A DNA stretch of 64,000 bases. Source: Cheilinus undulatus. Taxonomy: Eukaryota > Chordata > Actinopteri > Labriformes > Labridae. Shown here piece by piece: positions 11,372 through 23,897 of this stretch. Every line of letters starts with the position of its first letter. Position 1 is the first letter of the stretch. A program made the position numbers and the translations under genes. The notes below the pieces were generated by a model. That model was not told the origin of the DNA. It saw nothing but the letters and a program-made list of their open reading frames with translations, and did no database searches. Where the stretch lies: the NCBI RefSeq assembly GCF_018320785.1, contig NC_054880.1:2138139-2202138 (forward strand). The letters run 5' to 3'.

Positions 11372-11555
11372 CTGCTCTGTGAAAGCGAAGCTGAACATCG
11401 TCCAGAAGTTTTTGTTTTCGCTCGTTTTCCTCTTTACATCGACAAAGTTGTTCCTCGTATTCTGCTATCGTTCTTACAAAGACTCCAAAAATATCCTCAG
11501 CAGCAGCAGTCAGTCTCTGGTTGACAAAATCTCTCAGTGTCTCGACTCCTGGCAT
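11372..11555 (-). CDS. Zinc-finger gene 1, exon 1
   Basis: 184 bp from ATG (11555) to the GCAG|GTTTGT donor, encoding 61 residues of the conserved helical / coiled-coil N-terminus. The frame continues exactly into the exon at 6252-7303 across a 4.07-kb intron (phase 1). It differs from the other copies mainly at AEDIFGVF (Asp for Glu) and FVRT. The N-terminal segment may mediate dimerisation or cofactor contact; this is inferred from its charged heptad-like pattern. Confidence 0.85.
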
Positions 11556-11817
11556 TTTCACACAGTTATATTGGCTTAATTACCCTGGAAACACTACAAC
11601 CACTCCATCAAACAGCAACTTTGACTGTTTCACCACTCATATCTCCAGTTTGAATGCTAAGCTAAGCTAGCTTTGTAGTTTACGGGTAGATGACTGAGGG
11701 AGAGAAAACTGAGAAAAACATTTACAGCTGAAAGTCCATTCAGTTGACAGAATGAGCCTCTGAAAGATGAGAATCGCCTCATACAAAAGTGGCGCAGATT
11801 AAAAATTGTTCTGATTC

Positions 11818-11872
11818 GCCGCCATGTTGCTGAATACAATGTAAAGTGTTCACAATTATAATCACTTCCGGT
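11818..11872 (-). promoter_or_regulatory. Gene 1 promoter module (YY1-type + ETS-type)
   Basis: GCCGCCATGTTG at 11818-11829 and CACTTCCGGT at 11863-11872, with the same spacing and order as in gene 0. Confidence 0.6.
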
Positions 11873-12173
11873 GCAACGTTTTTTGTGTCCTTCAGAATAA
11901 AGGTTGGAACTCACCTCCAAGAAGACGCTTTGGTCAAACTCTAAGTGCATATTTCATGGCATGGAGGGATTTTTATTTTAGATTTTTTTTAAGTGTCCTC
12001 ATAAGTTAAAGGGAAACAGCAGACACTTTAGTTTGTCAGTTCTTCAAATGACGTAACAGGAGCTTCCAGCACGAAGTTTCAAGTACTGAAACATACATAC
12101 GTTATTTAATGCTGAGTTTGATGAACATACAATAGAAAGCAGCAGTGTTCACAGCAGTTACAGTCCTGTAGTC

Positions 12174-13828
12174 CAGTGGTTCCCAACCTTGTTTCCTTTG
12201 GGCCACCTTGACATATATCTGAGAAAACCAAGCCCTCCCATGAGCTACTTGGAAAAATGAAAGTGTAAGTTAACTCCCAGCTCAGAGCTAACTCCGCCCA
12301 CTTCAGACAAAATTCACAAAAAAAATGGGCAGTTTGGTACTGAGAGAGAAAAAGGACGGGGTTTTCCAGATGAGGTGGGAGTGACAGTGACGTCCCCTTG
12401 CCAGAAAGTGGCGCAGAGTCCTGCAGCTCTGTTGCCTCACAGCTATCTTTTGAGGTGGAAGATTCTCCCCCTCCAGAGTCCCCTGAAGCAGGCTGTGGTG
12501 TGGCGGTGGACCGTGGTGGTCCTGAGCTCTACCTGTTTGAGCTGTTGGCTCCAGCACTGACGTTACTAGAGCTGGAGCTGTCAGAGCTGAGGCAGTGAAG
12601 GTGCAGGAGAGGAGAGAGTGGTCTCTGAATGGTAAAGTTGGTTACAGGTGGTAAGATTCTACCTTTTACAGTTTTTCTCAGTCGCTTTGGTACATTTCTC
12701 AGATCAGAATTGAAATTCTCAAAACTACTTGTTCAATCGTCACATCATTCTGTCACTTGTGCACATCAAAAAAACGGTTTCTCATTTCTCTGAACGAGTT
12801 GAAAATGCTTTGGTACATCTATGCAAATGATTATGTATAATTCTCTGCTGTTTCCTACCTTATCAATTGCTTATGTCATGTTGATCAAATTGTATTATAA
12901 TGGGTCTCTGTTGAATAGTCTCACCCCCCACAACATTTTGGCATTAGTTCATCGCATACTGTAAGTCTTTACATGCAAAATGGTTGAACAAGTTGTCATA
13001 ATATGTCAAGCATATTTCTACACATTTTCATAAGACTTTTTTTTTTTTAATCTGTCCTGAATTGGTAAATTTCTCACAGGTGAATCTTTACTTTCTCTAA
13101 CAAAGGGAAATGTGTGAAGCAGAGGCTGGATAAGACACATTCAAAGATTAGGAAGACTGCACTGTAATTCTTACAGCACTGCATGTACAGTTTGCCCTAA
13201 GGAGATTGTCCTATGTTCACATTTCTACTTTCATTTTTTTGTTTTTTTCTTTGTGCTATGCAGTGCTGTCTTTTCCTTTCTGTTTTGCAATGACATCATC
13301 TGTCAACAAATTACATTACAAACAGTAAAAGCGTAAACGTGAATCCTGTCCAGTCTCATGCAATCTCCCACATACACTAAGGTGTAACTCACAATTTACA
13401 ATAATTGTCATCAAAACTTAAGCTATAGTTTACATCAGAACATTCATCCAGAGTACACTGTTATATTGACAACATGACTAAGCAATTTGACTGTCTCATC
13501 TGTACACAATGACACAAGGACGTGTCATACTGATGGCACTGACATGTTCATACACACAGATATTTACTTTTCAGAGATGAACTAAGGATTTTGAGCAAGA
13601 GACTGGCTTTTGCAGGTAATCCATGGTGTTTTGCTATTTGTATGAATTGTTTTGAGAAATGCACTTACTGTTTTGCAAATGTCGAGGATGATTCAAGAAA
13701 TGTACCAAAGTGACACAGAAAAACTGTAAATAAAGTTTGTTGTAGAAACCCACTGATGGTAGGTTTGTAGTTGTGGTTTAAAAACTTTGAATGTGCATGT
13801 TATTTTGACCCCAGGTTGGGAACCACTG
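12174..13828. mobile_element. hAT-type MITE, long interior form, with nested element
   Basis: Ends CAGTGGTTCCCAACC / GGTTGGGAACCACTG with a diverged 8-bp duplication (CTGTAGTC / CTATAGAC). The interior differs from the short form at 4222 and matches the copy at 31868. It holds a GC-richer block (12398-12598) with a reading frame that has no ATG start, plus a nested 1.06-kb element. Confidence 0.85.
12669..13726. mobile_element. Nested TA-flanked DNA transposon (TIR CAGTTTTTCT)
   Basis: 1058 bp with about 30-bp inverted ends (CAGTTTTTCTCAGTCGC on the left; the right end reads inversely CAGTTTTTCTGTGTCAC) and TA on both sides (12667-12668, 13727-13728). The sister MITE near 32363 reads CCTTTTAATTAAAG with no insertion, which is the empty site. 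No transposase is recognisable. Confidence 0.85.
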
Positions 13829-14019
13829 CTATAGACCACTGCTTCCTGACGTTTATTTTGCTTTATTTACATGAAGCAGGTTTGCTCATTTTAAGCTTAA
13901 AGTCATTAATTAACTCTCTGTAGACCAGGTGTTATCGTTCAAAGAGTGACCATGTTAATGTGTGACCTTTTAGCTAATCTTTGGCTGTCATACAGATAAC
14001 ACAGCTTTCAACCCTCGTA

Positions 14020-14400
14020 GTTTGTGTTGGATTCCAACATTACTCTACTTTGCAAACAGCAAAAAAATTATTCCACAAATATACAAAAACTATCAGGATC
14101 ACAATTACTAACCCCCTTTAGAACTGAACTTTTTGTTGAGCCATAGCAGAAGCACTACTGTGCAATGATGTGCATCAACTTTGTAATGCTGAAAGCTTGT
14201 AAAATCAAGATAAAACTGAGGATTATCTTCACATTGACACATGGTATGACAACTCCAGTACGGGTTGAGCTGTCACTGCAGAAAGCATCCTGGCAAAAGA
14301 TAAAGAAATCACTTCAGAATTGAAAAAAAGAATTGTTGATGCTCACAAAAACAGGAAAAGGATATACAAAGATATCACAGCATTTCCAAGTTCTACTTAA
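14020..14400 (+). mobile_element. Tc1-like relic in spacer of genes 1 and 2
   Basis: Same relic as at 5190-5660: end motif with ATCAGGATCACAATTACTA, then the transposase N-terminal remnant, cut short at CCAAGTTCTACTT by the shared deletion. Confidence 0.6.
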
Positions 14401-14967
14401 AAAAACGTGTTGGGGTTTATCATCCAAGTAGGACGACAACTTGTGATAAATGAACCAGAGATGCACTGATTGTGAAAGTTTGGGCCAACATTGTGTTTAA
14501 CACAACAATCTAGCCAGTTTTTATGTTCTCTTCTTTCTCGAAGAATGCCAACATTTTCTCTCATGTTTGACCATGAAATCAGATCAGAGATTGTCCAGAA
14601 ACGTACTTCTTCTGCAATGCTTTATTTAATTCATCAGCTAGATATGCCACATGCAAGCAGACATTTCAAGCTGACAAATGAAAAACGCTCCTGCTATAGT
14701 ATTTGCATATGTAGGCAAAAAGGGTTAATATCAGCCAACACTGATGTTAAGCTGATACATCTGTGCATCTTAAGAGCTGTGTGCAGCTGAAAAGCTGCAG
14801 GATTGATTATAGCAGGCTTAGAGTTTCAACCTGACTGATTTTCTTTGATCTCCCTCTAATCATCGGAATCATCTTCAGTCTCTTGTTGCACATCTTTTTA
14901 TATATCTCAGATACTGCCTGGCTCTCATCTTACATAGTCCTCCTCATTAGCTCTTCTTTCTCTTATT
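14401..14967 (-). other. 3' flank / probable 3' UTR of gene 2
   Basis: Homologous to the 3' flank of gene 1. AATAAA on the minus strand at 14621-14626 is the candidate polyadenylation signal. The open frame on the plus strand here is not conserved as protein. Confidence 0.5.
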
Positions 14968-16193
14968 TTATGAAATCTGGCCACTGGTACACTTGTGTTT
15001 TTTTACCTGAGTAAGCCATGAAAATTTTTGATCACAGAACTCACAGCTGAAGGGTTTCTCTCTTGTATGGATCACCATGTGTGAAGTCAGATTGGACTTG
15101 TGCCTAAACTTTTTATCACACTGAGGGCAGCTAAACGGTTGCTCTCCTGTGTGCACCAACATGTGTCTGTTCAGATGAGACTTGTAATTAAATCCCTTTT
15201 CACATTGAGAGCAGCTAAACGGTTGCTCTCCTTTGTGAACAAACATGTGGGAGCTCAACTGAGACTTTTCGTTAAATTTTTTATCACAATTAGGGCAGCT
15301 GAAGCATTTCTCTTTTCCATGAATTAACATGTGATTTGTCAGATTAGCCTTTCTGTGAAATGACTTATCACACTGAGAGCAGCTAAATGGTTTCTCTCCC
15401 GTGTGCACCAACATGTGGAAGTTCAGATGACTCTTTTGGTAAAACTTTTTAGCACACTCAGAGCAGCTGAAGGGTTTCTCTCCTGTGTGCATCAACATGT
15501 GTGTTTTCAGATGAGACTTTAGGTGAAACTTTTTACCACACTCAGTGCAGCTAAAGGGTTTTTCTCCTGTGTGGCTCACCATGTGTGTAGCCAGATTAGA
15601 CTTGTGATTAAATTTTTTATCACACTGAGGGCAGCTGAAGGGTTTCTCTCCTGTGTGAATTCTCAGATGTGTAGCAAGATGACATTTCCATCTGAATGTT
15701 TTACCGCACTGAGAGCAGCTGTGTGATTTCTTGTCATAGTCTGATCGGGCATCATCAAAGTTTTCCACACAGTTTAATCCAGAATCATTTTCCAATGTGA
15801 CCCTCCAGTCATCACTGACATCAGTTTCAGCTTCAGAGCAGTCTCCAGTCTTGTCCTGATTCTCTGAATGTGAATGTCTCTCTGGTTCTGAGTTCCTGGC
15901 CTGTTCTGGTCCTCCACAGTCCTCTCCATTAGCTCCTGTTTTCATCCCTTCAGTTTGTATTTCATGAAGCTGTGAGATCTGAGGTTTCTCTTCATCATCT
16001 TCATTCTTCACAGGGACAGGAGCAAAGGGGAACTTGATTGTATGAGCTGAATCCAGTCCCTCCTGACTGCTCCACAGTTCCTTCACTTCCTCTTTAAGGT
16101 GTGGAGGCCCAGTGTCTTCCTGGTCCAGACTGGAGCTCCAATCCTGCTGCTTAGAGGGAACCTCTTCTTGATGCGCTGACAGCTGCTGGCCAT
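14968..16193 (-). CDS. Zinc-finger gene 2, exon 2 (longest finger array)
   Basis: With exon 1 at 20107-20290 this gives 469 residues, the longest of the array. The acceptor CCTGTAG|ATGGCC rebuilds an Asp codon at the junction. An acidic linker with LKEE and VKNE segments is followed by eight C2H2 fingers (from about residue 211) and the terminal H-x-C unit. Most linkers are TGEKP or variants (TGEQP, KGEQP); one is GKEKC, between fingers 5 and 6. All cysteine and histidine ligands of the eight fingers are present. Predicted nuclear DNA-binding regulator; target unknown. The frame is open from the acceptor to the stop at 14968. Confidence 0.9.
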
Positions 16194-17354
16194 CTACAGG
16201 ACAAAAAGATAAACAAAAACACAATCAGAAAGGAAAATTCTAACTGTAAGTTATTCCCGTGTGTCACAATGAGAGGTTTAATGCAACAAAGACAATACTC
16301 TGGTATAATTATCAATTTTCTTTTTTTCCTTGGGGGGGGGGGGGGGGGTACTCCACCTGGGTTTCATACTTGTCAGCTGTTACTGTCTCTTATGTTTCCT
16401 TGATAAAATATATTTTAGCCCAGAACATATTCCCTAAGAACCCTTTTTATCATGTTTTTTTTTTTTTCAATAATTAAGACTGTTTTTAAATTGAAAGTGG
16501 GTCTTTAATTGAAGGGAAGTAAGAGCTCAAAGCGGGAGGTTGAAACAATGCAAAATCAGGAATGCCAAAATTATTACAGAGCATAACAGCAAATGAGAAA
16601 AAAAAAGTTTTAGGGGTCCTACACCACAAAACATTTCAAACAAGGCCCTGAGAGATCCCAGAGGTAAAATTTATAATCACTAAGGTATTTATGAATGCAA
16701 ATACAATAATATTTAACTTTTTATCAAGTCAGAAGGTCAGTTTTGCTGCTAATGATGAAGTATCGTGTTCAATTTCTTAGCAGTGCTCCACGAAAGGGGG
16801 AAAATAATCTAATTGCAATCACATGAATATTTGTCCAATGTGCCGATCCTAACATCTCTGCTGCAAAAAAATATTAAACTGTGATTTTGACACAGATATC
16901 AGGTTCAAAAAATATTGCACCTTTTGTAATTTGAAAATTGTAGAAAGATTTATTGTGTTTTATTCCAAATTTCAATTTAGTGCCCAGCCCTATTTCATGG
17001 CATGATTTCTGGTTAAACACAGACAGACACCTCTAGTGCTGCACAATGTGGTAATAATGTGTGATTGGTAATAATGTGTGATTGCAGTTATACTGGACAT
17101 TAGGGGTGGACATTACAATATTATATACATATGTATATGTGTGGGTGTGGGTGTGTGTGTGTGTGTTTGTGTGTGTGTATGTACAAGTGATTTTGCAGCA
17201 TTGCTTTCAAAATAATGTAATAATTTCTAAAGAAAAAATAAGTTTTTAAAATTTATTTAGGTAAAGGTACTTCTGCATTATTGCAGAGGCAATATTGTAA
17301 ACCTAAAGTCCTTTTTGCCACTATTTTATAAAACATTTTAAGAACTACATAATA
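16194..17354. other. Gene 2 intron with poly-G tract
   Basis: Intron DNA paralogous to that of genes 1, 3 and 4. A run of 17 G lies at 16332-16348 and a (GT)n stretch near 17145-17180. hAT-like fragments are present. No coding signal. Confidence 0.6.
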
Positions 17355-18907
17355 TACCGCTTTCCACATTATTAGGCAAATGACATTTTTCTCTTATTTC
17401 CATAATATTTCTGCAAATGACAGTCAGAGTATTTTTCAAGTCATCAGCCATTATAGCATAATTCAAATGTTTTTGAACAAACTTCATAATGATAACCATT
17501 ATTTAAAAAAAAAGAAAAACCTCAAAATGCACTGTTCCACATTATTAAGCAGACCACAGGTTTCAAGCAATATGGGAAAGAAAAATGATCTCTCTGCTGC
17601 CATTAAGTGTCAAATAGTGTAATGTCTTGGACAAGGAATGAACACATTAGATATTTCATGAAAAATTAATCGTGATCAACGTACCGTGACGAAATTCGTG
17701 GCTGATTCAGAGCACAGATGGGTTTGTGCAGATAAAGGTATAATGAGGAAGGCTTCTAACGGACAAATTCACCAGATTAAGACAGCAGATGCTAAAATGC
17801 CATTACAAAGCAGCAAACTGGTACTTGAAGCTGCTGGTGCATCTGGAGTCCCACCAACCTCAAGGTGTAGGATCCTCCAGAGGCTTGCAGTCGTGCATAA
17901 ACCTACTATTCGGCCACCCTATCCAATGCTCACGAGCAGAAATGTTTGCAGTTGGCCCAGAAATACATGAAGACTCATTTTCAAACAGTCTTGCTGACTG
18001 ATGAGTGCTGTGTAACCCTGGATGGTCCAGATGGAGGAGTAGTGGGTGGGTGGTGGACAGCCACCATGTCCCAACAAGGCTGTGACGTCAGCAAGGAGGT
18101 GGTGGAGTCATGTTCTGGGCCAGATTCATGAGGAGGGTGTTGGTAGGCCCCTTAGGGTCCCTGAAGGTGTGAAAATGACCTTGGCAAAGTATCTAGAGTT
18201 TCTGACTGACCACTTTCTTCCATGGTACAAAAAGAAGAACAGTGCCTTCTGTAGCAAAATTTTCTTCATGCATGACAATGCACCATCTCATGCTACAAAG
18301 GATCCCTCTGTGTCATTGGCTGCTATGGGCATAAAAGGAGAGAAACTCGTGGTGTGGCCCCCATCCTCCCCTGACCTGAACCCTGTGGAGAACCTTTGGA
18401 GCATCCTCAAGCTAAAAATCTATGAGGGTGGGAGGCAGTTCACATCAAAACTGCCATTCTGGGAGGCTATTCTGGCATCCTGCAAAGAAATTCAAACAGA
18501 AACTCTCCAAAAACTCACAAGTTCAATACATGCAAGAATTGTGAAGGTGATATCAAAGAAGGGCTCCTATTTAAACATGTAACTTGTTGCCTGTTAAGAT
18601 GTTTTTGATTGAAATAGCTTTTGATTTCAGTAAATATGACCTACTAACGCTGCAAATTCAAAAAAAATGACCATTTTCAGTTCTTTACAACCAAAAAATG
18701 TTTTAAAACTCTGTTGTGCTTAATAATATGGAAGAGTGCATTTTATTTTATTTTTTTTAAATAACAGTTATCTGTATGAAGTTTGTTCAAAAACATTTGA
18801 ATTATGCTCTAACGGCTGATGATATTGAAATATTCTGACTATCATTTGCATTAATATTTTGGAAAATAAGAGAAAAAGTCATTTGCTTAATAATATGGGA
18901 AGCGGTG
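17355..18907 (+). mobile_element. Tc1/mariner transposon, DD37E type
   Basis: 1553 bp with about 170-bp inverted repeats (left CCGCTTTCCACATTATTAG, right inverse CCGCTTCCCATATTATTAA) and TA on each side (17353-17354, 18908-18909). It sits only in the gene 2 intron. A separate truncated right end of the same family is at 37640-37915. Confidence 0.9.
17572..18582 (+). pseudogene. DD37E Tc1/mariner transposase, broken
   Basis: It starts MGKKNDLSAA and is interrupted by a stop after about 16 codons and by frameshifts, but the C-terminal half (18046-18582) is a clean 178-codon frame. Catalytic motifs are LLTDE, FMHDNAPSH and SPDLNPVENLW. Counting from the second Asp to the Glu gives 37 residues, so DD37E rather than the usual DD34E. 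The DD37E (TRT-like) group is known from fishes. Not functional as it stands. Confidence 0.85.
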
Positions 18908-19671
18908 TACAATAATAATTTGAGCCCTTTATGCAATTATGGTATTGCAAAGCCTGCCATTGCAATTGTGATTAGATTAATTTTGCAGCACTAGTGTGTA
19001 TGACTGTTGAAATTTAGATTAAATCACATCATGTCCAAGCTGCAATATTTCTCTAACTTGATGTGTCAAAACACCAGTTGAATATTTTTGTCTAGAGCAG
19101 AGATTTTAAGTCCTGCACATCATGCACACAGTCAAATGTTTTTTTTTTAATCATGTAGAAAAAAATCCCACTTTTCTTCTTTAGGTTATATTTTTCTTAA
19201 TTGAAATGAGATTGATGTACAAATTATTATTCCCTTCAATACAACTATGTATACTGAATTAGCAATATGAGTCAAAAGGATCACAGTAAGTTATATTTTA
19301 AAAATTGGTTAGCCCTAGTTTCACGATCTTATATTGTGTTGGTTAATATGCAGACTTATTTTTTCGTGTGTCGTCAAAAATGCATTAAATGAAGAACTTA
19401 ATCATATGCATTGCAGTCACAGCGTTACAACAACAACAAAAAAATCACAATTAGATCGTTCTTCCTCAGCTTAAAGACACGTTTTGTTGGCTTGAAATTG
19501 TATATTGTTGACGCTTGGAAACACAGAAAGGTCATATCACGTCTCACAGCCATTACTGTAACAACTGGTTTAGAAATAGGAGAAAAGGTCACTAAAATTA
19601 AACTAACCGTTGACGGCCGTTACCGTAAAGCTTAGAATACAACCTCTTCTGCAACACCGTCCATTTGTTTA
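18908..19671. other. Gene 2 intron, exon-1-proximal part
   Basis: Paralogous to the exon-1-proximal intron of the other copies; no gene. Confidence 0.55.
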
Positions 19672-20048
19672 TGTAGCGCACTGTAAAAGCTAAGATAAAA
19701 CTTCTTGTTTATCTTTATGTCAGTGTATTAAGTTGCTTACAAAGAGGGAATTTACATTTGAAATTCATTTAGTTAGAAATAATTAAGTTAAAGACAGCTA
19801 AAAAATAGCATTATTGTGATATTTTCATATTGTCTGTGGAGGAAAAATTGTGTCTGCTTTTTCTTAAAGAAAAAGGACACTGCCCCTGTAAGAGATGTAA
19901 AAAGAGAGAAAGACGTGATCCTCGGAGAATCTGTGAAAGAGAGCTGAAAACGGCAGTAGCTTGTGCTGAACTGTGAGCAAGTTTATGTTAATAAAAGTTG
20001 CAAAAAGTGAATCAAAACGTGTCCTGGAGGATTCATCTTTAGAGTGCA
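19672..20048 (+). mobile_element. Solo-LTR-like insertion in gene 2 intron
   Basis: About 377 bp, TGTAGCGCAC to AGAGTGCA, with an AATAAA near 19991 followed by a short U5-like tail. It lies at a point where all other copies read TTTGTTTAAAGTCG. TG...CA ends and the polyadenylation signal suggest a solo LTR. A clean target duplication is not visible, and no retroviral coding sequence is present. Confidence 0.5.
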
Positions 20049-20106
20049 AAATTTTGAGTCGGTCCAAACAGAATGAGAACAATGACTGACGGAAAAATGA
20101 ACAAAC

Positions 20107-20290
20107 CTGCTCTGTGAAAGCGAAGCTGAACATCGTCCAGAAGTTTCTGTTTTCGCTCGTTTTCCTCTTTACATCGACAAAGTTGTTCCTCGTATTCTGC
20201 TATCGTTCTTTCAAAGACTCCAAAAATCTCCTCAGCAGCAGCAGTCAGTCTCTGGTTGACAAAATCTCTCAGTGTCTCGACTCCTGGCAT
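20107..20290 (-). CDS. Zinc-finger gene 2, exon 1
   Basis: 184 bp from ATG (20290) to the donor GCAG|GTTTGT; 61 residues of the conserved N-terminus with FGVFERT. It joins 14968-16193 in frame across a 3.9-kb intron that contains the DD37E transposon and a solo-LTR-like insertion. Confidence 0.85.
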
Positions 20291-20561
20291 TTTCACACAG
20301 TTATACTGGCTGATTTATTCTGGAAAACACTACAACCACTCCATCAAACAGCAACTTTGACTGTTTCACCACTCATATCTCCAGTTTGAATGCTAAGCTA
20401 AACTAGCTTTGTAGTTTATGGGTAGATGACTGAGTGAGAGAAAACTGAGAAAAAATATTTAAAGCTTAAAGTCCATTCAGTTGACAGAATGAGCCTCTGA
20501 GAGATTAGAATAGCTAATCTCTCATTAAAAAAGTGGCGCAGGTTATAAATTGTTCTGATTC

Positions 20562-20616
20562 GCCGCCATGTTGCCAAATATACAGAGTATCGCGTCCACA
20601 TGACATCACTTCCGGT
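20562..20616 (-). promoter_or_regulatory. Gene 2 promoter module (YY1-type + ETS-type)
   Basis: GCCGCCATGTTG at 20562-20573 and CACTTCCGGT at 20607-20616. Confidence 0.6.
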
Positions 20617-20829
20617 GCAACGCTGTTTGTGTCCTTCAGAATAAATGTTGGAACTCACCCCTCACAAGACATATCAGTCAAACTCTAACTGCATTTTTAA
20701 TGGCATCGAGGGATTTCTATTTTATATTTTAAAACAAAATGTCCTCAGAAGTTGAAGGGAAACAGCAGACACTTTAGACACTGAGTTTTATGAACATAAA
20801 ATAGAAAAAAGCAGTGTTCACAGCAGATA

Positions 20830-21249
20830 CAGTGGATCTATACCTTTTTCTCTCAGGGCCGCCCTGACTTATATCTGAGAAAACCAACCCCTCCCATGAG
20901 CCGTTTGGAAAAATGAATCATTAATTTTAATTGGTTACATTGACAAAATCTCAACATAATAGCTCACTTGATCTTGACAAAATATCTATGTATAAATTAT
21001 CCATTATTGCGATGGTACAATTAGGGCCACTCTGTAAAACAAACAAACAAACAAATAAATAAATAAATAAATAAACCATTGTACACAACCTCACTTTTTT
21101 CTGGAAAACTTAACTTTTTTTCCGCAAAAATTAATAGATTCCCGTCATTTGTGTTGCTCTGAGGTTGGCCCTAATGCATTATATTTCTGGTCGAGGTTTT
21201 AAAAAATGTAAATTTACATGTTATTTTGACCTCAGGTTGGGAACCACTG
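20830..21249. mobile_element. hAT-type MITE, short interior form (decayed left end)
   Basis: The right end GGTTGGGAACCACTG is intact and followed by CTGTAGAT. The left end is eroded (CAGTGGATCTATACC). The interior matches the element at 4222, including a (CAAA/TAAA)n tract at 21042-21074. Confidence 0.8.
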
Positions 21250-21439
21250 CTGTAGATCACTGCTTCTTGACGGTTTTTTTTTTTTTTTTTCTGCTTTATT
21301 AACATGCAGCAGATTTGCTCGTTTTATTGCTTAAAGTCATTGATTAACTCTCTGTCGACCAGGTGTTACGGTTCAAGTAGTGACCATGTTAATGTGTGAC
21401 CTTTTAGCTAATCTGTGGCTGTCATACAGATAACACAGC

Positions 21440-21735
21440 TTTCAACCCTTGTAGTTTATGTTGGATTCCAACATTACTTTACACACAGAAACAAAATGAT
21501 TCCACAAATATACAAAAACTATCAGGATCACAATTATTAGCCCCTTTAGAACTGACCTTTTTGAGCCATAGCAGAAACACTCCTGTGCAATGATGTGCAT
21601 CGAATTTGTAATGCTGAAAGCTTGTAAAATCAAGATAAAACTGAGGATTATCTTCACACTGGCACATGGTATGACAACTACAGTAAGGGTCTGAGCTGTC
21701 ATTGCAGAAAGCATCCTGGCAAAAATTAAAGAAAT
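21440..21735 (+). mobile_element. Tc1-like relic, first part (split by hAT insertion)
   Basis: Same relic as at 5190; it continues at 24457 after a 2.7-kb hAT insertion. Confidence 0.6.
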
Positions 21736-23864
21736 TAGGGAAGCACAATATTATCTGTCTGGTATCGGCAGATATCAAAATTTCTACCGATATTTCCTTT
21801 TTTATTTTTTATTTTTAATTTAGTGATGCAAGACAATACAAACCATAACAGAACAGTGAGAAACAAGATACAAACATAAAAATAAAATTAAAAAAAAGAC
21901 AAAAAGACAAAGAAGAAATGTGAGTACTTGAAGCCGCTAAGACAATACTAAACAGACCTGGGAGGGGACTAACAACAACATATTGTGGCATTTAGAGTTG
22001 AGGGTGTTGAAGAGCTGTGTCCGTATGTGACCATGGGTGTGTGTGTGTGCGTGTGTGGAGGGCGTGTGGAGTAATAATAATAAATATATTTCAGAAAAGG
22101 AGGGAGTGGGTCAGATGGGGCAAAATAAATGAAATAAAGTAACTGAAAAGAGATAAGGAGAGGGGGAAAAACCCAAAATAAAACAACACAAAAAATTAAA
22201 AAATTAAAAATTAAAAATAAAAATACAAAAAAGGAAAGCCGTCTCTCTTTTTCTTTTTTTTCTCTTTTCTTTATCACCCCCCCCCCATTTGCCCATGTCC
22301 TTTTTTTTTTTCCTTCTTCTTATAGTAATGTCAGGTGGAGGTAAACCATCAACAGTCGCCCACAGACCCTGAGGAGGGAGCTGGCTGATGTGGTCAGCCC
22401 CTGATTGTCCCTCATCCATCCCAAACAACCCTCAGACCAACTGGGAGATAGTCTTTCTGGAAAGGTGGACTTCCCATGAATTTAGAAATAGAATTTCCAG
22501 TTTTTAATTGATATTTTTTCCATTTTGTTTTATGTTTGCACTTGTCACTGTTACCATCTTTTTTTTTTTTTTTTTTTTATACCCCTTTTAAAAGCCTTTT
22601 TCTGTATTGTGTTTATGGAGGGCACGGTGAGATAGTGAGAGAGAGAAAAGAAATAAAATAAAAAGAAATAAAAATAATAGTAGTTGTAATAAGAGGAGGG
22701 GGTTGTTGGGTACATTGGAGTTAACTGTTAGATGTATGTTGGTGGTGTGTGGAGAGAAAGTCCTGGTGGAGGTAACTGTAATAATAATAGTACTTAAAAT
22801 AAGGGGAAGGTTTGTGGGAAAGTTGATAATTTGTGACTATGTAAATAATTTGGAATATGTTGTTTGGAGTATGGCATGTAAATATGTGTGATAGTATTAT
22901 AATGTGTATCTTTGAGCGGTGTCAGGAAAGTGGAACGGGGAAAAGAAATAATGAACAAATGAATAAATGAATAAGCAGCAAATATATGACTATTACAAAT
23001 ATTATCGATCGGAGCATCAACACCAATAATGATATTGTGTCAGCAATAATAGTCTTAATGATAACAACAATGGTACATATCGAGTAGTGATTATTGGTGT
23101 CTTTTGGATGCGGCAACCAAAGAGATGCAAAAAGAAAAAAAAAAAGAAAATAATAATAATAATAATAACAAAATAAAATAAAATAAAATAAAATAAATAA
23201 ATTGGATTAAATTTAAACAATAAAGACAAATAACAGACATAATAATTTCAGATAAAGTGTGGTGGAGACATGAGCAACTACACTGAAAAAAAAAAAGTAA
23301 TTTTGTATATGCAGTGCTTAACAAATTTATTAGACCACCCTAACCCTAACCAAAGTAAGGTTTATGCCACAGCTGCCCTGAATTAACAGCATTGGTAATT
23401 ACCAAAATAATTTTTTATCTTTCTGCAATGGTTAGTACACCAATATGTAGAAGCTCTTTAACCCAAATGATATTTTTAATGCTAAAATATAATTAATATT
23501 GTTATCCGTGAATTTTCAAATATACTGATTTACAAGAAAACAGAAAAAATAGTAAAACACATTATATTTCTCAATTAAAATGTCAAATTATAGTTATTTA
23601 CCTTCATTCCTGAACATAAAAATGAGTTTTAGTGGTTGAATGTTAAACTTGATTCATTTCTGACTTCTCAGAGAAGCCCAGTGAGCCGGCTGAGATTTGG
23701 GTGAATTCAGTTTGAAATCCCTCATTCCTGTTCAAAATGGTAAAACGTGGAGAGTTCACTGAAAATGAAAGAGTCCGCATTAAAGCTCTTCATGATGCTG
23801 GATGGTCTTTGAGACAAATATGACAGGTGGTCTAATAAATTTGTTAAGCACTGTATATACATAC

Positions 23865-23897
<33 letters not shown>

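Noticed and set aside
22703..23324. Several hydrophobic frames in the AT-rich hAT interior
   Set aside because: Low-complexity translations of TAA and TAAAA repeats.
23337..23351. CCCTAACCCTAACC as an interstitial telomere repeat
   Set aside because: Only two units, inside a MITE; too short to claim telomeric origin.
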